IMG/VR virus record: IMGVR_UViG_3300002225_000006
Coordinates: 1-44,080 of that record
DNA: 44,080 nt
Direction: 5' to 3' (one strand)
From: a virus
The position numbers and the translations under genes are program-made. This document shows positions 24,029 through 31,488 of the stretch, in pieces; positions within the stretch are counted from its first letter, which is position 1; the number at the start of each line of letters is the position of its first letter. The notes below the pieces were generated by a model. That model worked only from the letters and a program-made list of their open reading frames with translations. It was not told the DNA's origin and did not search any database.

Positions 24029-24208
24029 TCACTTGTCAATCCAAATAGTACATCCGTAAGTGGTGTCATAAGTCTCTTCCTGTAGCTTTTTACAGCGGGT
24101 GCAACACCTAAGTAGGCAAGGGCTTCTTTCTAGTTTTAAGCTCTTTAATTGCTCCCACTCATGACACCCGACAAGGCATAGCAATCTACTGAGTGCACCT
24201 TTACTCAC
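24029..24208 (-). CDS. Small Cys-rich (zinc-binding?) protein, 59 aa
   Basis: The GTG start at 24208 is favoured: GGAG lies seven bases upstream and the start is coupled to the upstream stop (GTGAGTAA). The protein carries LLCLVGCHEW and CLLRCCTRCKKL, a Cys/His arrangement like the small prophage-type zinc ribbons such as DUF1660. The C-terminus is YDTTYGCTIWIDK. Metal binding is inferred from Cys spacing. Its role is unknown. Confidence 0.55.
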   Translation of the reverse strand: MSKGALSRLLCLVGCHEWEQLKSLKLERSPCLLRCCTRCKKLQEETYDTTYGCTIWIDK

Positions 24209-24401
24209 ATTCCTTCTCCACAACAATAAGCTTAGGCACATTCATCCAAGGTTGGGCCATCATCTGGGGCATTAAAAGGAACGCAAGCCAGAATACGAAC
24301 AACATGAAGAATATATCTGCTATCAATCTCCTATACTTATTAAGCAACACAGTGTAGCCCTCCGTAGTTCTTATGAATACTGTTACACTTAGGTGGCTCA
24401 T
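24201..24401 (-). CDS. Membrane protein, 66 aa
   Basis: One hydrophobic helix lies near residues 28-45 (ADIFFMLFVFWLAFLLM), flanked by a basic LNKYRRL on the cytoplasmic side and a C-terminal PKLIVVEKECE. AGGGGAG lies ten bases before the ATG. It is the fourth small membrane protein of the cluster at the operon end. No family is recognised. Confidence 0.6.
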   Translation of the reverse strand: MSHLSVTVFIRTTEGYTVLLNKYRRLIADIFFMLFVFWLAFLLMPQMMAQPWMNVPKLIVVEKECE

Positions 24402-24448
24402 ACAGGAATGTCTCCCCTCTTAAGCTCCACACTAGTAATACTACTCTG

Positions 24449-25525
24449 CTATTCCTCATCCTTATTCCTCCACATTGTAGCCACTGGGTGAAATGGTATC
24501 CCAGACTTAGTTAGCCCACTATATCGAATATTCACCATCTTTCCGATATAAGCACCTTTCCTATCATAGATAGCTTGCTTCTCAGCCTTATTACCTGGTG
24601 CTGTCACCTTAAAGGGTTTGCCGTCAACTAGACAATGAAGTAGTGTCACACCAGCATTAGTCTGTGTTATATCCTGTACAGTGAACTCCTCATCTAGGAA
24701 GGGCTTAATCTTAATCAACCCTTTAGACCTCTTGCCTTCCTCATACAGGCTAGAAGCTTTCCTAGCTATAGTTCCCTCATAACCATCTTCGACAGCTTCA
24801 CTCAGTGCACCCTTAATCAAGCTTGACTTTGCAGTGGTGTAGTGCTTGGCGTGTGCCCTGACAACATTATCAGCACCACCTATGAAGATGTTTCTCAATA
24901 CCTCAATACGGTCACTATACCTAACACCCTCAAGCAACACATCATAGCAAACATAAGTTAGCTTCTTGGAGTCTTCTTGCTCCTTCCTAACCCAGGATGA
25001 TATTGTCTGAAGTGCTGTACCGTGGTGATACAGCTCCCCATCCAATGTCATGCCCTCTGGCAGCACACCCTCTAAGCTATCTAGGATGTGGTTGACAGAA
25101 GTGATTAACTTGCCATTACGTGAGTAAGCCACTAGCTCACCACCATCATTCTTGATTAGGCACCTATGGCCGTCATACTTATATTGCAAGTAGACATCAG
25201 TTAAGTCTCCACCATCATACACAGATGCTAGCATTGGTCTAGCAAAGCCTAGGGAGTTAGTCCTCTCACTTGCCTCAACTTCCTCAAGAGAGGGTAGGTA
25301 TCCAGCTAGGAGCTTCTTGTTTATCATAGAAGCCATCCTGTGATCTACCTGCTCCTCCATAGAGCGCCCTCCTAGCCCCTGTGGGACGTTCTCAAAGGAG
25401 GCAGTACCCTTGCCCCCTAAAAGACCATAAGTAACCCCCAGCGGCCCGTGAGGGCCTTCCTTGGTCACTCTCCAGTATCTAATAGAGCCTGTGGCATCCT
25501 TAGCGTATAATGTTTTAGTTTCCAT
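24449..25525 (-). CDS. ATP-dependent DNA ligase with WGR-like N-terminus
   Basis: The 358-aa enzyme seals nicks in replicating phage DNA. The nucleotidyltransferase core has motif I YKYDGHR with the AMP-accepting Lys116, motif III LDGELYHHG, motif IV EGTIARK and motif V LIKIKPF, followed by an OB-fold ending HPVATMWR. Residues 1-75 form an additional domain (TLYAKDATGSIRYWRV, then GGRSMEEQVDHRMASMI) resembling WGR-type DNA-binding modules, which could replace larger DNA-binding domains. It lies three bases from the neighbouring gene in the leftward replication operon. Confidence 0.92.
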   Translation of the reverse strand: METKTLYAKDATGSIRYWRVTKEGPHGPLGVTYGLLGGKGTASFENVPQGLGGRSMEEQVDHRMASMINKKLLAGYLPSLEEVEASERTNSLGFARPMLASVYDGGDLTDVYLQYKYDGHRCLIKNDGGELVAYSRNGKLITSVNHILDSLEGVLPEGMTLDGELYHHGTALQTISSWVRKEQEDSKKLTYVCYDVLLEGVRYSDRIEVLRNIFIGGADNVVRAHAKHYTTAKSSLIKGALSEAVEDGYEGTIARKASSLYEEGKRSKGLIKIKPFLDEEFTVQDITQTNAGVTLLHCLVDGKPFKVTAPGNKAEKQAIYDRKGAYIGKMVNIRYSGLTKSGIPFHPVATMWRNKDEE

Positions 25526-25528
25526 GTG

Positions 25529-25858
25529 TTAACCTCCAACACAAATGTTTGAGTTCCTCTTTACCCACTCTATAGCTTCCTGTACAGTACTAGCCCCACT
25601 CCAGCGTACATCGAAGCCACCAGAAGCCAGCCAAAACTTTCCCTCTAAGTCCCTATACCCTGACTCTATATCCCTGCCACCGTAGCCAGTCATCCTATCT
25701 AATACAGTGAGACTGCCTAAGTTTGTATGTAGTGCAACTGACTCATCACTCTCAAACTGATAGGCAGGTGTGTGGAACTCAAGATCTGACAGTGGTGTGT
25801 CAGGTAAGACTCCCTTGTAGTGCGGTTCATCCAACCCATTTATGTGTTTCTCAGGCAT
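25529..25858 (-). CDS. Hypothetical protein, 109 aa
   Basis: No family is recognised. The N-terminal 45 residues are acidic and probably disordered. The rest looks like a small alpha/beta domain with GKFWLASGGFDVRW and a helix AIEWVKRN. GGAGGCAAT precedes the ATG. It sits between ligase and ribonucleotide reductase in the leftward operon with gaps of 3 and 12 bp. Confidence 0.6.
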   Translation of the reverse strand: MPEKHINGLDEPHYKGVLPDTPLSDLEFHTPAYQFESDESVALHTNLGSLTVLDRMTGYGGRDIESGYRDLEGKFWLASGGFDVRWSGASTVQEAIEWVKRNSNICVGG

Positions 25859-25870
25859 ATTGCCTCCTAA

Positions 25871-27763
25871 TTATATCTCACAATTTCCAGCAACGCAACT
25901 AAGAGTTTGCATAGCCACTGTCTGGTCTTCCTTCTCATACTCACCTAACTCAGACCAGTCTATGCTCTTTGGCATAACTTTGCAGGCATCTTCGTATTCT
26001 TTCTTAGTGATAGCCTGATAAGGGGCTTGAGCATAAGTGTGATCCTGCCGCGGCAAGAAGCTTACACCAGACACATCATCAAAGTTCTTATATAACCATG
26101 CGCCTATCTCTAGGAACTCGTCATCACTGTAATAGACAGTCTGGGACACCTTGTGCTCTGTGTAGAAGTCCTGATACACCTTACCAAGCTCAAGCTGCTC
26201 CATAGCGCTTAGCTTGTCAACACACAAAGAACCTTCCGGACTCTTAGTTGGGAAGCTGAATACTAGGCCAGTCTCAGGCTTCATAACATCCTCTTCCCAA
26301 GGGAATCCATTAGCCTGCATAAGCTTGGCTAGGGGGTCGGTCTTGTCTGCCCTTACAGTTCTTATGTAGTAAGGAGAGAACCTGCCGTGTATACCACTAG
26401 CAGAGTCTACCAGCTGTGACACTGTGCCAGAAGGTTTAACACAAGTTATAGCAGCTGCCTGGTTTATATCAAACTTCTTAGCCCACTTCCTGTTTGTGCT
26501 TATAGCCTCATCCTTCAGCCTCGTCAACAACCACTCAAGCTTACCATTCTTGTTGTCATACGTCAAGGGGTTGTCCATAATCCCAGTCATACTAACACCT
26601 AGCAAGGCTTCCTCATCAGCGTTCTTCTTCCAAATAGCTCTTACATATTTGAAGTCTGTCAAGGTTGCTTGCATAGTCCCTAGCACTGTTGCCACACGGA
26701 TCTTCCTTAGCAAGTCCTTCTCTGTGTCAGAAGCTCGCACAACAACTTCTGTAAGGTTGCATAGGCCGCCATTCCCACGTAGAAGTATTTCCGAGCAAGG
26801 GTTACATATTGTATCATCCCGCTCTTGTCTCCTACCATTCTTAGCCATCTGCTTATTAGCAGCAACCCGACTAAACATACCTCGCTCACCACTCTTAGAT
26901 TCGTACAGGTTCTCCCATTCCTTGAGGAAGCTCTCCATATCCGGCTTCTCTGTATAAGCTACACTGTTGTTAGCCAAGGCCCGTTGTGGGTTATCTTCCC
27001 ACCACTGCCCAGATTTGGCCCTACTCATCCGACCATCCGTTAAGTTGGATAATGAGATTAAAGCTGACCTACGGACACCACCGACAATTACTACATCAGC
27101 TATCTTACAGATTATATCATGAACCTCAATAGACTGTAGCTTTCTACCAGCTGCATTCTTAAACACCTCAGTGGTAAACTGGAATAAATCCACAAGTGGT
27201 TTAGACCCTGAACTACGGCCACCAAACGTCTTAAGCCTAGCTCCTTTTGGTCTAACCTTGCTTACGTCCCAGGTTGGTATCTCACCATTGTACAGAGAAG
27301 AGATAACCTTCCTATAAGCACCAGCCCAACCCTCTTTAGAGTCGCCAACAATTATACTACCACCATCTTTAAAGGTGTCTGCTACAGCTGGTAACTTATT
27401 TATAAACTGTCGCTCACAACTAAACCCCAGCCCTGTACCGCACATCAGTATGTACAAGATCTCATCAAAAACCCTGGGATGGTCCACAACAACTGCCGAA
27501 CAATTGTACCCAGCCATGTTGCAGCGATCTAGGGCTGGTCCAGCTGCCATCATGGCTCTCATAGATGGCAACACTTCACAGTTCAGTATAGCGTCCCTAA
27601 GTTCGTCTCTTGTATCTTTAGGTATGTCCAACTTGTTGTCAAAGAAGGCTAAGTAACGGTCAACAGTCTCAGGCCACTCCTCTCTGCGCCCCTCATTTTC
27701 TAGCCACCGTGCGTAGCGGCTCTTGTGGATAAACTCTCTGTATGTTGTCTCAAGTTCACTCAT
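25871..27763 (-). CDS. nrdJ: Class II (adenosylcobalamin-dependent) ribonucleotide triphosphate reductase
   Basis: The 630-aa enzyme makes deoxynucleotides for phage replication and resembles the monomeric B12-dependent RTPR of Lactobacillus. Signatures are MAGYNCSAVVV and MCGTGLGFSCE in the N-terminal half, CNPCSEILLR carrying the thiyl-radical Cys, LCNLTEVVV with its redox partner, CVKPSGTVSQLVDSASG, and a C-terminal shuttle pair in LSCVAGNCEI. No separate small subunit is needed. The ATG at 27763 overlaps the upstream stop with GGGGATTGAAG as RBS. The frame opens at 27787, but that start lies inside the neighbour. The host must supply cobalamin. Confidence 0.93.
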   Translation of the reverse strand: MSELETTYREFIHKSRYARWLENEGRREEWPETVDRYLAFFDNKLDIPKDTRDELRDAILNCEVLPSMRAMMAAGPALDRCNMAGYNCSAVVVDHPRVFDEILYILMCGTGLGFSCERQFINKLPAVADTFKDGGSIIVGDSKEGWAGAYRKVISSLYNGEIPTWDVSKVRPKGARLKTFGGRSSGSKPLVDLFQFTTEVFKNAAGRKLQSIEVHDIICKIADVVIVGGVRRSALISLSNLTDGRMSRAKSGQWWEDNPQRALANNSVAYTEKPDMESFLKEWENLYESKSGERGMFSRVAANKQMAKNGRRQERDDTICNPCSEILLRGNGGLCNLTEVVVRASDTEKDLLRKIRVATVLGTMQATLTDFKYVRAIWKKNADEEALLGVSMTGIMDNPLTYDNKNGKLEWLLTRLKDEAISTNRKWAKKFDINQAAAITCVKPSGTVSQLVDSASGIHGRFSPYYIRTVRADKTDPLAKLMQANGFPWEEDVMKPETGLVFSFPTKSPEGSLCVDKLSAMEQLELGKVYQDFYTEHKVSQTVYYSDDEFLEIGAWLYKNFDDVSGVSFLPRQDHTYAQAPYQAITKKEYEDACKVMPKSIDWSELGEYEKEDQTVAMQTLSCVAGNCEI

Positions 27764-27986
27764 CTTCAATCCCCCGCAGTTTGCCAACAGTAGTTTTAGG
27801 AAATATGTTACTTATGAAAGGTACTTGTGCCTTTATTGGTAAGTCTCCGTAGAACAACTCCCTGACTTTTCCTCCCTCATCTACAGCAAACTTACCTACA
27901 GTCATCTTACTAACATTGATACAACACCCGTCCACAGAGTACCAGAACCCAGTACCAACAAACACTTTATCACCTGCGCTTATCAT
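27756..27986 (-). CDS. Hypothetical SH3-like small protein, 76 aa
   Basis: The product begins MISAGDKVFVGTGFWYS and is beta-rich, like small barrel modules at the start of other small genes in this operon (28628, 32949). It starts within the upstream stop (ATGA) and ends overlapping NrdJ by 8 bp, so it is tightly coupled to both. Its function is unknown. Confidence 0.55.
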   Translation of the reverse strand: MISAGDKVFVGTGFWYSVDGCCINVSKMTVGKFAVDEGGKVRELFYGDLPIKAQVPFISNIFPKTTVGKLRGIEDE

Positions 27987-28393
27987 TCCTCAATCCCCGC
28001 TGCAACCCAGGTATGGCGATTATTTATTGAAATTTCATAGTAAGCCAGCAAGTCTACATAACTTACTGTAGCTGTCCCACCAATAATCACACCTGTTATC
28101 CCAAGAAACCCAACGAACCCAACAAAAGATGTGCAACTCTTCCCTTTAGCTCGTGCCCATACCTGGGCCTTGGGGAAGGTTTCTTGTGTGAAGGGCACAA
28201 GCTTAGGCTTCTTTGAGGTGGGGGTAATAAATTCAAATGACTTTATAATCCCATCATCCATCACAAGGGCGTTACCATCAGCACAAAGTCCCACCAACTC
28301 GAACGGCCCAAATTCCTTAGCACTGGGGTAGTCCCAACACATAACCTCTTGGAACCACTCATACTCACCACCTTTAAACTTAATCAAGACCAT
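27983..28393 (-). CDS. Paralogue-family protein A (TFP...ISxDxxHTW...AG), 136 aa
   Basis: The C-terminal module contains ETFPKAQVW, then a hydrophobic insert GFLGITGVIIGG, then YYEISINNRHTWVAAGI. The same module recurs at 28628-29005 and 40940-41326. The N-terminal half (KFKGGEYEWFQEVMCWDY) is beta-rich. ATG at 28393 directly follows AAGGAGA with very short spacing. TTG at 28387 has better spacing, and the open frame to 28435 would overlap the neighbour further. No known function. Confidence 0.6.
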   Translation of the reverse strand: MVLIKFKGGEYEWFQEVMCWDYPSAKEFGPFELVGLCADGNALVMDDGIIKSFEFITPTSKKPKLVPFTQETFPKAQVWARAKGKSCTSFVGFVGFLGITGVIIGGTATVSYVDLLAYYEISINNRHTWVAAGIEE

Positions 28394-28640
28394 TCTCCTT
28401 CTTAATGACAACCATTTGCTTATCAATGTAATCAAGCTTCTTGTTCATCTTGCCAAGATCCATTAGCATCTCAAACACCTTCTCTGGGGTGTTACCATCA
28501 GTTAGGAGTTGCACCTCATCAATTATGCACTTAGAGCATATATCCCCAGTATCACTCTCAGCTGAGCATATCCGACAAGGGGCTGTGTATATTGTGGGGT
28601 GTGCTAGTCTCCTTAGCAAATTATCCACTAGTGTTTCCAT
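28380..28640 (-). CDS. Hypothetical Cys-rich protein, 86 aa
   Basis: The ATG at 28640 is preferred to 28730, because the longer frame would lie within the 3' end of the upstream gene. GGAG lies ten bases upstream. The protein holds CRIC and DICSKC about 14 residues apart, a likely zinc finger, then a helical part (VFEMLMDLGKMNKKL) with a basic C-terminus. Its role is unknown. Confidence 0.55.
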   Translation of the reverse strand: METLVDNLLRRLAHPTIYTAPCRICSAESDTGDICSKCIIDEVQLLTDGNTPEKVFEMLMDLGKMNKKLDYIDKQMVVIKKENGLD

Positions 28641-29005
28641 CCGTTCGGTACTCCTGCTGTGTGCCAAGTTTGGCAATTGTCTGTTGAGATTTTCCAGTTG
28701 TCTAACACTTCTTTGTACGTTAGGTAACACTCTATTATACCTACCACCGACCCCTTAGTACACAATACTAAGAAAATCTCTGCGCCATCATCCTCTCTTA
28801 ACCAAACTACACCCCTTGGGAAAGTTTCTAGTGTGTATTCCTCTGTTGCGACTTTTGGTTTGTGTTGTGGCCAATTTAACAGTGACTTGCTACCCACGAA
28901 TAACTCACACCACACTGTGTCACCCTCACTAAACTTGAAGTACCTACTCCTCCACAAATTCTCATCACTACTCTTAACCAATATCTCTTCGCCCACCTTA
29001 TACAT
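28628..29005 (-). CDS. Paralogue-family protein B, 125 aa
   Basis: Its module LETFPRGVVWLREDDG, LTYKEVLDNW, KISTDNCQTWHTAGV matches A and C of the same family. The N-terminus MYKVGEEILVKSSDENLW looks like a small SH3-like barrel. AGAGGGG precedes the ATG. I have the impression that phages encode many such small proteins with this ending, but I cannot name the family or function. Confidence 0.65.
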   Translation of the reverse strand: MYKVGEEILVKSSDENLWRSRYFKFSEGDTVWCELFVGSKSLLNWPQHKPKVATEEYTLETFPRGVVWLREDDGAEIFLVLCTKGSVVGIIECYLTYKEVLDNWKISTDNCQTWHTAGVPNGWKH

Positions 29006-29009
29006 ACCA

Positions 29010-29549
29010 CTACCCCTCTAAGCTTTCACAAAATTTATCAAGAACAGCCTTAAGCTCACTTGCATCCAAGTACTTATCATGACCCTTAAGTACCTTGTTT
29101 ATCTTCTTCTTTGAAAAATACGGCCCGTAGACATTGTGGTATAAGTTGCTTATAGTCTTCTTAGAGGACTTAGAGCGCCTCTCAATTTCATTGAACTTAC
29201 CACCTAAGCCACCTATTGAGGCATCATGCAACAACACCTCAGCAAAGTCACCAACTACAAGCTGGTGCCCACTAAAGAATAGTAAGCTCCCAGCACTAGC
29301 TACGTTACCCTCAGCTATTGTAGTGATTACACCTTTGCAATTACGCATAGCTTCGACCAGTGAGACAGCTGTATCTAGGTATCCACCAAGAGTGTTTATG
29401 TGTACTACAATGTCATCCTGTGGTGTTGAATTGCCTAACACTTCAAACAAGTCTTCGTACGCTTCAGGTGGGCCAATCTCACCATACAGTCTTACAGTAT
29501 GTACCCAGCCCTTCACATCCATACTTATATTCATATCACTATACCTCAT
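29010..29549 (-). CDS. ClpP-like serine protease
   Basis: The 179-aa protein has the ClpP fold signature: VVHINTLGGYLDTAVSLVEA at residues 48-67, the nucleophile in NVASAGS (probable Ser85), and VLLHDASIGG with probable His108. The C-terminal helices (YHNVYGPYFSKKKINKVL) fit too. Phage ClpP-like enzymes usually act as prohead proteases and sit beside the portal. Here the gene is in the leftward replication operon and no cleavage partner is adjacent. It may therefore act on host or early phage proteins, or still reach the head when expressed from afar. It overlaps the upstream gene by 11 bp. Confidence 0.85.
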   Translation of the reverse strand: MRYSDMNISMDVKGWVHTVRLYGEIGPPEAYEDLFEVLGNSTPQDDIVVHINTLGGYLDTAVSLVEAMRNCKGVITTIAEGNVASAGSLLFFSGHQLVVGDFAEVLLHDASIGGLGGKFNEIERRSKSSKKTISNLYHNVYGPYFSKKKINKVLKGHDKYLDASELKAVLDKFCESLEG

Positions 29550-29805
29550 TAACTAAGGAATCTTCAACCCTCTTAACATAACCTTTAATATCATGCCAGT
29601 GGTCTGTATATTCAGGATCCCCTGTCAGTATCCGGCTAATCTTAACAGACAGCATCTCTAAAGCTTCACGCTTATCATCAGAGAGGGAGTCCCAGTTTCG
29701 GGAGTATCGCATAGATCTCTTAATACCCTGGGAGACAATAGCTTGTTCTTGGAAGTCCCCGTGAGTATTACCCCGCTCCCCTAATGTTTCATCTATGTTT
29801 GACAT
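29539..29805 (-). CDS. DUF6378-like phage protein, 88 aa
   Basis: The sequence ERGNTHGDFQEQAIVSQGIK, LSDDKREALEMLSVKISRIL, then GDPEYTDHWHDIKGYV resembles a common phage family I know as DUF6378, with conserved His/Asp positions suggesting a metal or nucleotide-binding helical fold. The N-terminal NIDETL is shared with the next upstream gene. It overlaps the protease gene by 11 bp. Confidence 0.7.
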   Translation of the reverse strand: MSNIDETLGERGNTHGDFQEQAIVSQGIKRSMRYSRNWDSLSDDKREALEMLSVKISRILTGDPEYTDHWHDIKGYVKRVEDSLVNEV

Positions 29806-29812
29806 TCTAACC

Positions 29813-30061
29813 TCAATTTATGTGCTTATTGACAACACACATTACGTTAACGACTAATGACCTAACCCGCCCCCTAAATATCTGGTCTGTGCGGTATTTA
29901 TACAACATGGTGTGTATACCCTCACCTATTGGTGGCATAGGTTCATCAAGTCTCTGTTGGTAGTTAATGAACATCTCTGTTAGTTCGTCGTACATTGCCT
30001 CCCTATCAACCCCACCACTCACTCTTGTGGTTTGCCTCGCTAATGTTTCATCTATGTTCAT
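29813..30061 (-). CDS. Hypothetical protein with shared NIDETL start, 82 aa
   Basis: The start is set at the ATG at 30061, after AAGGCGG. The open frame runs to 30094 without an RBS. The first residues, MNIDETLARQ, and their DNA match the start of the neighbouring gene's MSNIDETLGE, whereas the rest (YDELTEMFINYQQRLDEP, RGRVRSLVVNVMCVV) differs. Predicted helical. No known function. Confidence 0.6.
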   Translation of the reverse strand: MNIDETLARQTTRVSGGVDREAMYDELTEMFINYQQRLDEPMPPIGEGIHTMLYKYRTDQIFRGRVRSLVVNVMCVVNKHIN

Positions 30062-30074
30062 AGTATATACCGCC

Positions 30075-30206
30075 TTAATGTAGTGTGTCAACATCTATCC
30101 CATCAAATGGGTCAACCTCTAGTTCAGTAGTTTCCACTTCGTCAGGGATTAGTTGACATAGGTATTCTATTAGAATTTCTATTTCTTCTATAGGTAGATC
30201 AGGCAT
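30075..30206 (-). CDS. Very acidic small protein, 43 aa
   Basis: The frame starts ATG at 30206 behind an excellent AGGAGGCAAC site inside the end of the HNH gene. The product, about one third Asp and Glu (LPIEEIEILIEYL, DEVETTELEVD), has one helix and an acidic tail. Small acidic early proteins are frequently DNA mimics or enzyme inhibitors, which is only a hypothesis here. Confidence 0.6.
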   Translation of the reverse strand: MPDLPIEEIEILIEYLCQLIPDEVETTELEVDPFDGIDVDTLH

Positions 30207-30732
30207 GTTGCCTCCTAGTTCCATGATTTGGGTGAAAGCCATACTTTAAGTTAGCAGCTTTACGAGCAGCTATGGCATCCTCTTTGTGGGTGAAGCGGCC
30301 AAGGTTCATGGCTTTACGCATAACTGTGATTTGTGCACACCACTTACCCCTAGACTCATTCCAAGACACACCAACAAATCCAGAAGTGTTCTTGTCACTC
30401 ATCTCCCTGTTCTTGTGGTTCTCATGTGCTGTGGCCTCACGAAGATTGCACCACCTGTTGTCAGCCCTCACCCCATTGATATGGTCAACATGGTGACTAG
30501 GCCACGACCCAGTCATGTACAGGAAGGCCAACCGATGTTCCTTGTAGTGGTCACAGTCAAGATTCAGTGTCCTGTATCCGTTAACCTTATTGACCCACCC
30601 AGCAATCCTATTAGCCTTCACCCCACGTCCGTTGTTACGCCTACTGAACACACCAGTATTCTCGTCGTAACTTAACACCTCCTTCAGTCTGGCTTGTGTT
30701 AACCTAGCTTCCTTCTCCTTGTTAACTTTCAT
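30199..30732 (-). CDS. HNH homing endonuclease with AP2 domain (copy 1)
   Basis: The 177-aa protein has an N-terminal NUMOD-like region (VLSYDENTGVFSRR), an HNH_3 core in HHVDHINGVRADNRWCNLRE, and a C-terminal AP2-type DNA-binding domain with SGFVGVSWNESRGKW and ALARKAANLKYG-like ending. These mobile enzymes cut intron- or gene-lacking alleles and spread by repair. It is a clear homologue of the protein at 38558-39082. Being free-standing, it probably homes into this site between small genes. It overlaps the next gene's start. Confidence 0.88.
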   Translation of the reverse strand: MKVNKEKEARLTQARLKEVLSYDENTGVFSRRNNGRGVKANRIAGWVNKVNGYRTLNLDCDHYKEHRLAFLYMTGSWPSHHVDHINGVRADNRWCNLREATAHENHKNREMSDKNTSGFVGVSWNESRGKWCAQITVMRKAMNLGRFTHKEDAIAARKAANLKYGFHPNHGTRRQHA

Positions 30733-31483
30733 AGTAGTCTTTCATCAAGGAGTCTAAGCTAATCTCGGCAATGTCAGCATTTCCATTAGATGCATTACCT
30801 AAGTATATGATCCCTCTCCAGTGGTGCTGAGACTGAGCGTTCATGTAAGGTTCCTCATGGCTGTAGAAAGCCCCCGCCACAACCCCTATATGTACATCAC
30901 CATTACTTAAATACCTCTTCCCAACCGAGAGGCGCTGCTGGTGGCCACATACAAATGAGTGCCCTAAGTTCTTAATCATGGTTTCCACGGCACCACCTAT
31001 TGGTGCACCCTTCAAACTACAAGGATTTGAGAATATGTGCGAGAAGCTAATGCCCTCAATTTTCACCACCTCCAGGTAAGGGACAATCTCAATACCTTGG
31101 CTGACCATGTACTTTGTGAACTTGTCTTCAATAGACCCTGTTAGCTCTGGCTGAGCTTCCTCTAATCGCTTAACCCTCACGGATATTTCATGGTTACCAG
31201 TTGTGATAACCAGCCGGGGGTTATATCCCTTAGCCTTCTTAATTGGTTTAAGAAAGAGCTTAAGAGCGGCGATTGCCGCCGCGGAATCAGACTCTAGTGT
31301 TAGGCCCTCTGCTTGCTTCTTACTATTGTACATGGATAGTGACGGTGTGTCAGCGAAATCGCCTATGAAAACTATCACGTCTGGCTTGTGCCAAGCCGCA
31401 TACTTACCAGCCGCTAATATATGTTTCGTACAAACCCCTTCTCTTGTCTGCACATCCGGAATCACTAAAATATCTGAACTCAT
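30722..31483 (-). CDS. Calcineurin-like metallophosphoesterase
   Basis: The 253-aa enzyme carries metallophosphoesterase motifs: VIPDVQ at residues 8-12, GDFAD at 41-45, GNHE at 96-99, a His in FSHIFSN, and CGHQQR near 196-201. Gln12 stands where many members have His. Phage relatives are annotated as DNA-processing or phosphodiesterase enzymes. It lies in the replication arm, so nucleic-acid or nucleotide processing is plausible. It overlaps the HNH gene by 11 bp, whose insertion may have trimmed the junction. Confidence 0.85.
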   Translation of the reverse strand: MSSDILVIPDVQTREGVCTKHILAAGKYAAWHKPDVIVFIGDFADTPSLSMYNSKKQAEGLTLESDSAAAIAALKLFLKPIKKAKGYNPRLVITTGNHEISVRVKRLEEAQPELTGSIEDKFTKYMVSQGIEIVPYLEVVKIEGISFSHIFSNPCSLKGAPIGGAVETMIKNLGHSFVCGHQQRLSVGKRYLSNGDVHIGVVAGAFYSHEEPYMNAQSQHHWRGIIYLGNASNGNADIAEISLDSLMKDYYES

Positions 31484-31488
31484 CCTAC

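Noticed and set aside
26424-26957. 177-codon rightward ORF inside nrdJ
   Set aside because: Antisense shadow of a strongly conserved gene, no RBS or context.
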